Shown: in pieces, positions 56,201-64,000 of the stretch
How positions within the stretch are numbered: position 1 is the first letter of the stretch
Layout of the letters: each line of letters begins with the position of its first letter
Assembly (NCBI RefSeq): GCF_042453785.1
Contig: NC_091666.1
Location: forward strand, 20,852,501-20,916,500
Length of the DNA stretch: 64,000 nt
Direction of reading: 5' to 3'
Source: Malus domestica
Lineage: Eukaryota > Streptophyta > Magnoliopsida > Rosales > Rosaceae
Notes under the pieces: model-generated
Databases searched by the model: none
Told to the model about the DNA's origin: nothing
The model's input: the letters and a program-made list of their open reading frames with translations, nothing else
Made by a program: the position numbers and the translations under genes

Positions 56201-56500
56201 AAACTTTGTTAATTTTCGTATGTGTTGAAAATTTTCCAATTTATATTATTTGACCAGGACAATTAACAAAATTTTACGCCAATTTGTCAGCCTTCGCGGC
56301 CGACTTAAGGAAGAGTGCCGACCGTGAAGATATTATACAAACAAAACAAAACCCCTCCAAATTATTGCTCCTGAAAATATGAGACGATAACTACCAAACG
56401 CAGTGGAACACGCACACAAAACGTATCATATCGCTCAGTTTTGACATCTATAATTTCTTAGTTCCTTATTGGCTGCTGGTGATGCCAAAAGCCAAAGGTG
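53261..56500. other. Intergenic, A/T-rich, without a supported gene
   Basis: Contains (TA)n microsatellites at 53718-53735 and 54366-54394. A stretch at 54570-54780 (GTGTGAGGTTGTATAGG, AGTCTCACATAAG, CAAATTGTCTCACG) may be an old LTR piece. At 54900-55110 there are repeated TCTTCATC(A/G)TTGGTATT motifs. None of the open frames shows protein character. Confidence 0.5.
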
Positions 56501-56507
56501 TCCAGTT

Positions 56508-56566
56508 GTCAAATGGTTAAATAGCGAGTGCACAAAAATACCATTTGACTTTGTGCAAAAGTCAAC
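56508..56566 (+). promoter_or_regulatory. W-box cluster upstream of the WRKY gene
   Basis: GTCAAATGGT (56508-56517) and ACCATTTGAC (56540-56549) form a perfect 10-bp inverted repeat with a 22-bp spacer, each arm holding a TTGAC core. A third core, AGTCAACCC, follows at 56560. TTGAC(C/T) is the binding site of WRKY factors, so self- or cross-regulation is likely. This is inferred from sequence only. Confidence 0.6.
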
Positions 56567-56614
56567 CCAGTGAGAAAGCACTTTGGGGTTCAGACAATCT
56601 GAATCTCCTCCTCA

Positions 56615-56622
56615 ATATATAA
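56615..56622 (+). promoter_or_regulatory. TATA box of the WRKY gene
   Basis: ATATATAA lies about 140 bp upstream of the ATG and 50 bp downstream of the W-box cluster. Transcription would begin near 56650, placing the CT microsatellite in the 5-prime UTR. Confidence 0.65.
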
Positions 56623-56695
56623 GAACAAGCCTGGCAGATTTCTTCTCATCATCTTTCTTTACAATCCAAAGTCAGCTGCCTAGCTAATACAAGCA

Positions 56696-56700
<5 letters not shown>

Positions 56701-56742
<42 letters not shown>
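56701..56742 (+). repeat. (CT)n microsatellite in the 5-prime UTR of the WRKY gene
   Basis: About 20 CT units end 15 bp before the start codon. Pyrimidine repeats of this kind are frequent in plant 5-prime UTRs and are likely polymorphic in length. Confidence 0.95.
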
Positions 56743-56745
<3 letters not shown>

Positions 56746-56756
56746 ATATTGTATCC

Positions 56757-58118
56757 ATGGAGAACTGGGATTTGCAAGCTGTGGTAAGAGGGTGCAATAA
56801 CAATATAGATGAAGTCATGGAGGACTCCCAAATACCATATTTCTGTGCTCCTTTAAGCTTTCAAGAAGACAACGAACTGTTTGCTGCTAAATTTCCTCAG
56901 GCCTTTGAAGCCACAACAACTTTAGATGAATTGGAGGAGCTTTACAAGCCTTTTTACCCAGTTTTTCAACTTACAACCCCACCAACTATTCTTACCTCTT
57001 CCATATCTGTCCCCCAAGAAATCATCACACTAGCACCCAAGCTGATAAAAAACATGGAGGAATCAACACCTGTTCGTAAAAGAATAAGGTTGGTTTTTAT
57101 TTTTTTATTTTACCTAATTTCCCCTTCGCATTATTAGAATGTATCTAACCCTATCATGGTATGGTTACTATGGTATGATATGGAATGAACTTATAACCAT
57201 GAAATCGATCGAATTGATCATTAGATTATAGATTGTAAGTTCAAAACCCAAGCCCATTCCTATTTATGGAATGGGTCTATCAATCCTTTGATTCGAGTTA
57301 TTATGAGGGATCTTGAATTAATTAAGAAATAATTGTTGTGCTGCCAATGGTTAAAGAAATTAAATATATCAGTATCTTACTTGTTAGAAATAAATGAGAT
57401 TAAATTTTTTTAATTTTTTAATTTTGATTAATTGATTCAAGATTAATAAGTTTTCCAAAAGCTTAATTGTTTTTTATTATTTTCAAATGTTAATTTCAGT
57501 AGGAAGAATCAGAACAAAAGGGTTGTGAAAGAGGTTAAAGCAGAAGATCTCTTTTCGGATGTGTGGGCGTGGCGTAAGTATGGGCAAAAACCCATCAAAG
57601 GATCGCCATATCCGAGGAGCTATTACAGATGCAGCAGCTCAAAAGGATGTTCAGCGAGAAAACAAGTAGAAAGGAGCTGTTCGAATCCTGAAACGTTCAT
57701 CATAACCTACACTGCAGAACACAACCATGTTTATCCAACTCGTCGAAACTCTCTTGCTGGCAGCACCAGAAGCAAGTTCTCTTCATCTAAAAACAAGGAC
57801 AAGTGTGGTAGTTCTTTGAATTCTCCAGCTACGCCTAATATTGCCGCATCCATTGAAGATGATCGTGAGTTTGTGGAAAGCGTGAATATTAATGCTGTAA
57901 AAGTGGAAGCAAAATTGTCGGAACAGGATGAAATTAGTAAGGAAAATTTTTTTTTGGATACTACGGTGAATGATGAAATTTTCCCAAGCTTAGAGGATTT
58001 GGATAGAAAGTTGGAACCAGTCATGGATGGTTGGTTTTCGGATGAATTTTCAGACAATTTTCCAAGTCCTTGGTTCAATATTAAGGGTCACTCTAATACT
58101 GTAACCGGTGCTTGCTGA
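56757..58118 (+). CDS. WRKY29: WRKY transcription factor, group IIe, WRKY29-like (316 aa, two exons)
   Basis: Exons 56757-57088 and 57500-58118 join (AG/T split codon) into 951 bp. The N-terminal part has [13 protein letters not shown] and [12 protein letters not shown], shared with Arabidopsis WRKY29. A basic [14 protein letters not shown] stretch precedes the WRKY domain: WRKYGQK at residues 135-141, then a zinc finger C155-x5-C161-x23-H185-x-H187. The C-terminus is acidic ([19 protein letters not shown]), fitting a trans-activation role. In the family these nuclear proteins bind W-boxes and act in MAPK-driven defence signalling. The domain has no internal intron, although group IIe genes usually have one before the YYRC motif. 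The symbol is by similarity and could be WRKY22/27. Confidence 0.92.
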
Positions 58119-59662
58119 TTCACCAGAAGTCATTCATGAGAGAGTAACATTTGGTTGTATATCAACAATTTGTATCATCACTATCTCTTCCCAGCCTTTC
58201 CAAATTTTCTTTTATTTCGGTCTAGCTTTTTACAGACAGCAATATCATACAGAAGATGCGAGTAGCAAGTCAACAAAGTTGATGAGTTCAAACTAAGTTA
58301 GCCGGGTTTGTTTTTTTCCTTCCTAAAAGATGTATTTATAAACATAAAATTGTAACTAATCTCAATAAAAAAGTGTATTAGGTATACGGACAAGGATTAG
58401 AATGATATATCATCTCTCATTTTCAATTAATTGGTGTTCCTAATGCACCATCAACTTGGATTTGATTTCTTTTGGAGGAATATGTGATATTCTGCTTGTG
58501 GGACACTAATTAACCACAGGTTATTATATTTTAATAAGACAAGATAATCATCATTAATTAGTAGGCATATAATTTAATAGGATTTCTCTAGCACTCAAAA
58601 CGAACTTCTGGTATTTGATTTAGATATCAATTAAGTGACAGCTCCTGCAAGTGTACAAAGTTACAAAGATTTCTTCACTCGAGTGTAAAAAAAGCTACAG
58701 TTCAGGGATTAGGGTTAGAAATAGGATAAGTACCTGGATTCGATGCCCGTGAAGTATTAACTACATTTAAATACGAGGCATGCAAAAGATTACTTTGTAG
58801 ACACAAATTAAACCACATCTCACGAATTAGCTTAAGCAATTTATGATATTTTATTAGAATGTCAATAGCATACTATTTTTAAAAAGAGCGGTAAATTAAC
58901 AAACAATGTCTATTAATTATGCCATACCTAATTATCATATCTTGTGTTTGACAAAAAAATTATCATATCTTTCAGCAAGTGGCCCTCTATCAGAATGATG
59001 AAGAGGAGTGTTGCCCTTACACCACGGTATGAGTTTAAATTCTGTCCGCTTTCTAATCTAACATATAATCTAACAAATCTATAATTTGAAAAAAAAAAGG
59101 TAAGTTATCATATCTTTCATTTCTGGATAGAGTAACAATAATTGATTCAATTCTAAATTAAAAAAAAAAAATACTGTTAGGCTAAACCCTAGCACCGCGT
59201 GGTTATTCAGTCCTCCAAACCAAAACCAATAGCTTTCGTAACTAGCACCCTAGATACATTTATATATGCTTGTTATAGAGGGTATATAACAAAAGCCAAA
59301 GGAAGGAGATTTTGTGAAATCGATGTCATATATCTTCATGGTGGTGGCCATGGTCGACCCAAAACCCTGGCTAGCTTGTCCTCCCCCTCCATTTAACGTA
59401 ACCAAACAGATTCTTTAATTGTGGAATTCGTGGGGGTCATTGTATTACAACTCAGAAGCTATACTAGCTAACCCTAGCGGGATGCAAGATGCAAGTTGCG
59501 AGTAGTGATTGACTTTTGATTCTTTGACTTTTCAATTAATTGAAATCTCCTGTACTCACCGTGTGGTGCGCGCTTTATTCTTCCCTATATTTAAGACCTG
59601 GATTTGGAGCGACCTACCCAACATTCTGTTTGCCTTGCCACAATCTTAGAAGCACCTCCGAG
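58119..59662. other. Intergenic downstream of the WRKY gene
   Basis: Holds the WRKY 3-prime UTR (AATAAAAAAG near 58363 is a plausible polyadenylation signal) and A/T-rich sequence. The stretch 59130-59420 is less A/T-rich and has a short frame, but no recognisable protein or hairpin. Confidence 0.45.
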
Positions 59663-60771
59663 CAGGGGCGGAGGGACCATAGGACCATAGTAGTCCTAGG
59701 CCCATCCTGCTTTTGTTTATAACTAAAAATTAGTACCACTTATTATTTTATTATTTTCAGTTAAATCATTCATATTTCCTAGACAAACTATCCGGCCCTC
59801 TTTAAATATTTTAAGAATATCCGGCCCTCTTTAAATAACCCTAAAGCCTACCTATAACCTATTCCAACTTCCAAAACTTCATCTTCCATTCATTTTCCCA
59901 ATACCAAAAATTAGTATTTTATTATTCTCTAATTCTAGCCGACTGTTGCTCTGCTGCTAGTTTGAAAAAAATAGTCAGAACACTGCTTCTCTCAGTCTGA
60001 TCCCTCCCGTGGTACACAAGCCGTACACTGCTTCTCTCATCTATAGCATGTCACAGTCTTCAACCAGTCTATCAATCTATCAGTCTTCAATTTCCATGAT
60101 CCTCAAGAGTATGAACTTCGAATCTCCATAGTTGTCATTTTCAATTTTTTTTTTACAATTTGCTAATTCATATATGTTGTCATCTACAATTGTAAATTAA
60201 TTTAACAAATAATATTTTTTTTTGCAGATTAAAGAATTCAATTATTCCATCATTCCATAAAAAAGACATTGAAGTTTAGTTAATTGGTCAACAACCCAAA
60301 GTATGTATTTTACTCTCAATTCCTGTTACAATTTTTTGTTTATAAATTATGATTAAATTGATGTCTTGCAATTTCTCTTAACTATTGCCTAATTTGTTTT
60401 AGTTTGTAAAATTAGCATATATGTTCATATTTCTTTTAATTTAAAGTTAGTGAGTCTATGTTTTTTTACTTTTCAGTTATGGAAAGATATTTCAAAAGAA
60501 AAACACAACCTGAGATATTAGAACCGTCTCCAAAGAGTCCAAAAAACAATGAAAGTAGTTCAAAACAAACTTGTGTGGATTCTATTCTATGGAAATTAAC
60601 TCGGAAACTCTCCAATATGATCCTTTTCATATATATACTATGATGTTTTGGTTACTTTTCATATATATACTATGATGTTTTGGTTAACAGTTTTGTAACT
60701 ACTATCGATTTAATTTTTTTTTAATATTTGTAAGAGGCCCCTCCTAACCCGAAATCCTGGCTCCGCCACTG
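59663..60771 (+). mobile_element. hAT transposon, internally deleted (hAT-1)
   Basis: Ends CAGGGGCGGAGGGA and TCCTGGCTCCGCCACTG are inverted repeats. The 8-bp target duplication CCTCCGAG is perfect (59655-59662 and 60772-60779). Inside, 60479-60643 encodes MERYFKRKTQPEILEPSPKS, the N-terminus of the TTF-finger (ZMYM1-like) hAT transposases, then breaks off. The remaining transposase is gone, so the element is non-autonomous. Confidence 0.85.
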
Positions 60772-60779
60772 CCTCCGAG

Positions 60780-62329
60780 TAGACTTGGCAGTTTCTAACA
60801 CGACATGGTGACACGCCATGAAAATGACATGAAAATAGCGGATTTCGGATCAACACAATAACGTTTTGGGTCATTATCGGGTGACCCGTTAAGAACCCGT
60901 TAGTAACGGGTTCTTAACGGGTATACACGTGGGTAACACGTAGGTAACCTGTTTCGACCCGTTAAGAAAAAATTTATTTTGATAATTTTAAAGTTTAACT
61001 ACTAAAAGATTTATTATAAAATACAATAGCCATATTAATATATACAATATATTCTATATTAAATATATAGTTTTGCATTATTATTCTATATAGGTTTAAA
61101 AAAAATGTTTTAGTAATTATTTATTTTTATTATGAGAGTTCCTTATTATCATTACTAGGATAAATTTTACTTAACATGTTGTTGTCCAAAATTAAAATAA
61201 ACTAATATAGTATTTGTATAGGCAAGAACTAAGAAGACATACATACAAGTATGAAAAATGTGAAAGAATATATAAACACTCGTGATTCATCATTATTCCT
61301 CCATGAGTAGATAATGGTTATACTTACATTATCGTTTAGATTTTTAAAATCCTCCAAACCTTCATGAATAATGTTTTTTATTTGAGGGAAAAATTAATAA
61401 AATTAATAATAATTATTGTAGAAGTGTAAAAAATGTAAAAAAAAATTTACAATCACTCATAGTGACAAACTTTACAACTTTCATGAAGGGTTAGCTTCGA
61501 AATCCAACTCTATAATTCATAAACCTTAAATTTATATTTAACCGTTGATTGACATTTGTGCTTTATTCTTCTTACTGAATTTCCTTTTTAAAATTTTCTT
61601 TTTTGAAAACATGATCATATGGCGGATGTAAGAAGATGAACGGTTCAGATCTTTGATATCACGTTTCGATATTTACGGTTAACTGAAATATGAGTTGATG
61701 TCATATAGTTTGTAGAAACTTTATAAATATCAAACAATATTTTCACTAACCGTAAAGCTCTGAATATAATATCAACGATCCAAACCGTTCATCTTCCTGC
61801 ATCCTCTAATAGATCAAGTTTTCAAAAAAGAAAATCTGAAACAAACAAATTTGATGAGAATAATGAAGTGTAAATGTAAACAACAATCAACGGTTAAATT
61901 TTGATCTATGATTTATATGATTATAGTGGCGAATTTCGAAGTTAAGCTCTTCATGAAAGTTGTAAAGTTTGTCATTACGAGCGTTTATATATTTTTTTTC
62001 TATATTTTTTTTACACTTCTACATTAATTAAAAAACTATTAAAGACTTTAGGTAAGTGAAAATATACTTAAAAGAAAAATGTGTTTTATGTTTTGGATGT
62101 GACAATGTGGTATGTATATACTTATTTAGTATTATGTTTTTCATTTGATTATTTATTGGTTTAAAATATATTTTCCTTAACGGGTAACAGGTCGGGTCAT
62201 ATTACCCGTTAATATTATCAGGTCGATTTCGGGTCGGGTCATTTTACCCGTTTATTTTAACGGGTGTTACACGACACGACCCGTTAAGATATCAGGTATG
62301 ACACGAAAACGACACGAATGCCAGGTCTA
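60780..62329. mobile_element. Second hAT-like element, adjacent (hAT-2)
   Basis: Ends TAGACTTGGCAG and its inverted counterpart CCAGGTCTA, with subterminal ACACGAC and many AACGGGT/ACCCGTT motifs near both ends. The flanks are CCTCCGAG (60772-60779) and CCTCTAAG (62330-62337), an 8-bp duplication with two mismatches. No transposase frame is seen. A long foldback lies inside (61417-62027). Confidence 0.7.
61417..62027. mobile_element. Foldback element nested in hAT-2
   Basis: Arms of about 260 bp (left 61417-61700, right 61740-62027) are reverse complements with moderate mismatch. Matching blocks include GACAAACTTTACAACTTTCA, ATTTAACCGTTGATT, TTCTTTTTTGAAAAC and AAGATGAACGGTT. Ends carry TGTAGAAGTGTAAAA and its complement. 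No coding capacity. Confidence 0.8.
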
Positions 62330-62337
62330 CCTCTAAG

Positions 62338-62978
62338 AGATGATGTAAAACAACAAAAATTTTATTTTAAAGAGTCAAATTAAAAACAAAAAAAAACAAA
62401 CCTCCAGACTCTATAAAAAGTTTCTATTTATTCTCTAGCCAAAAAAAAAAAAAAACATTGTTATAGCAAAATGAACAATCACTCTCTAAATTTACAGAGC
62501 AACTTTTCATCAGCTAATATTAAAATAAAAATAAAAATCAAGGGTGAACCCTTGAGCAAGGAGAGAAGGAAGATAAAGAAGACTGTTTTAGAAAATGAGC
62601 GGTCTGGGTTTCAATTATAATAATAAAATAATCAAAGTTTGTTAAAATAAAGAATGTTGTAGGAGATTAAAAAGTTAAGTTGAGTAGCTAAACTATTTTT
62701 GTTTTTACTCTAACCAATTGTTGGTTTAACAAATTTTTTTAAAGATTCTCTTAAAGTGTTTTGTTATTCATTCTGTTAAGAGAAGTTTTTTTTTTTTCTT
62801 GACACAACGATTCCATTACTAACCTAAATTACAACGGGTGCCACCTGGGTACATTTCTCTAATGACTAATACAATAATTTAGAGGCAATTTGTACTAAAA
62901 AAAAAAAAATGATCAAGCCCTTTTATGCCCACAAGCACAAGATCGCTGGTACAAATTTACTACAAAGACAATAGATGA
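62338..62978. other. A/T-rich intergenic spacer
   Basis: Contains poly-A runs (62441, 62902) and a poly-T run (62788). No gene, repeat pair or regulatory motif can be supported here. Confidence 0.5.
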
Positions 62979-63685
62979 AACAAGTCCATATCGAATCACA
63001 TATAAAGTGATTGTTGTACGCGAGAGGCCTCATAAGCCATCACTGATAGGCAAGGGCACATTGTTGGGTTTTTGGCTCATAATTAGGATGATGCAATAAA
63101 TTAGGTTTTGGTGTCCTATTTGGGTTTGGTTTTGACTTCTTAGTTAGTTTCCTTGGTGGAGAGATTTTGTAAATTACCTATTTGATTAGGATTTGGATTT
63201 ATTTCCTATTAGGATTCCTATTGTAACCTAAGTCCTATGCACTATAAATAGGACCTTAGGGTTAGTGTATTTTGTGTGGCCCATTCGTGTGACAATTTGG
63301 TGAGAGTCAATTTGTGAGTTAGAGAGCAATTTGGGAGAATCTTCTCCGTTAGGTTTGGGTTCTCTTCTCGTTTGGTTTAGGGTTTGTAATTTGTGGGATT
63401 TGGGTTGTAAGAGTTTAAACACTCTTTTGCAATCTCCGTTTGTTTAATAAAATTCCTCGACGTGCTTCGCCTGTGGAGTAGGCTTTACGCCGAACCACAT
63501 AAATCTCTTGTGTCAGTTTGAGATTGTTTGTTTTAGCTTTCACCTACGACATTGATATTTGGTACTTTGTTATAATTCGCTTCCGTTTGCGCATAAAAGT
63601 ACAACAAGTCCATATCGAATCACATATAAAGTGATTGTTGTACGCGAGAGGCCTCATAAGCCATCACTGATAGGCAAGGGCACAT
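62979..63685. repeat. Perfect 83-bp direct repeats flanking a solo-LTR-like insert
   Basis: The segment starting AACAAGTCCATATCGAATCA and ending AAGGGCACAT is found at 62979-63061 and, identical, at 63603-63685. The first four bases of the right copy overlap the end of the insert, so about 79 bp is true duplication. It is far longer than the 5-bp duplication of LTR elements. Confidence 0.9.
63062..63606 (+). mobile_element. Solo LTR or TRIM-like LTR (545 bp)
   Basis: It begins TGTTGGGTTT and ends GTACAACA (TGTTG/CAACA terminal inversion). Inside it has a TATA box (ACTATAAATAGGACC, 63240-63254) and AATAAA at about 63449, the expected U3-R-U5 order. No internal element, PBS or PPT adjoins it. 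The superfamily cannot be told from the LTR alone. Confidence 0.7.
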
Positions 63686-63969
63686 CACTCGCTAGGCCTG
63701 ACAAACAACGCATAACAAACACAATCTATATTAATCCGACAAGGAACCCACCATTGGCTTATCTCCATAATGAAATTGGATACCCAACCAAGACCACCTG
63801 CATCCGTATTGATTTTAGTGAGATCTGCAACTGCCAATAGCTAAGCAAGGCGGAGCCACCATAGATTGGGCGACATAGCTACATATTTGACTGAGAAGAG
63901 CAAATCCACCATGGAAACTAAGCCGTAGGAGGTGGATTCGAGTGATCTGACCCACCAACAACCACATAC

Positions 63970-64000
63970 CACTACTACAAAAAACATTTTGCGCGACGAA
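63970..64000 (+). mobile_element. Terminal inverted repeat of a CACTA (En/Spm) transposon, continues beyond window
   Basis: CACTACTACAAAAAACATTT starts at 63970, the hallmark CACTA end with the common CTACAAAAAA continuation. The three bases before it (TAC) are the candidate 3-bp target duplication. The element body lies outside the window. Confidence 0.75.

Noticed and set aside
59199..59396. Possible small gene or microRNA precursor in the less A/T-rich stretch 59130-59420
   Set aside because: No stable hairpin arms and no known miRNA sequence could be recognised by eye; the 65-codon frame has no domain.
63559..63840. 93-codon frame starting in the solo LTR and crossing the right 83-bp repeat
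   Set aside because: It spans an insertion border and resembles no protein; the copy of the same 83 bp on the left is not in a comparable frame.

Overview
This is plant nuclear DNA, most likely from a pome-fruit member of the Rosaceae (apple or pear type). The host genes have plant intron structures and plant-specific products: a type I ACC synthase with the full phospho-regulated tail, plastid MEP-pathway IspF, DDA1 and a group IIe WRKY. The rest is dense nested transposon sequence. The genus is an inference from the ACC synthase sequence and the repeat style; no marker here proves it.

Layout. 1-9120: the 3-prime two thirds of a decayed Ty3/gypsy element of the Tat lineage (copy A, + strand), with RT, two RNase H domains, integrase, a long repeat-rich 3-prime region holding an antisense reading frame, and the 3-prime LTR. 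9827-12145: an intact four-exon ACC synthase gene (-), with a MITE carrying a nested Au-type SINE about 390 bp upstream of its ATG. 12900-17900: MITEs, a foldback element and tandem repeats. 17911-19643: three-exon ISPF (-). 21141-42455: a PIF/Harbinger transposon (-) with a Myb/SANT-like ORF1 and a DDE transposase. It is split by a 9.04-kb pol-less gypsy copy B (22328-31371, TSD AATAA) and by a LINE/gypsy/LINE composite (34501-42253) that contains gypsy fragment C and a nearly intact RTE-type LINE.

43245-45831: DDA1 (-), four small exons. 47229-50452: a G-patch protein gene (+) that appears broken between exons 5 and 6. 51010-52080: an uncharacterised spliced frame and pararetrovirus-like remnants. 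52325-53260: a nuclear copy of plastid ndhB. 56757-58118: a WRKY29-like gene (+). 59663-62337: two hAT elements side by side sharing target-site copies. 63062-63606: a solo-LTR-like insert between 83-bp direct repeats. 63970 onward: the tip of a CACTA element.

The host genes are unrelated single genes (ethylene synthesis, plastid isoprenoids, ubiquitin-ligase cofactor, nucleolar-type G-patch protein, defence transcription factor). No operon-like organisation is expected. The most unusual content is in the gypsy family: all three copies preserve an antisense coiled-coil-like reading frame, and at least copies A and B keep a TATA-like box before it. The family also has hairpin-forming 95-bp tandem repeats and an LTR with three CCAAT plus GACACGTGTC modules.
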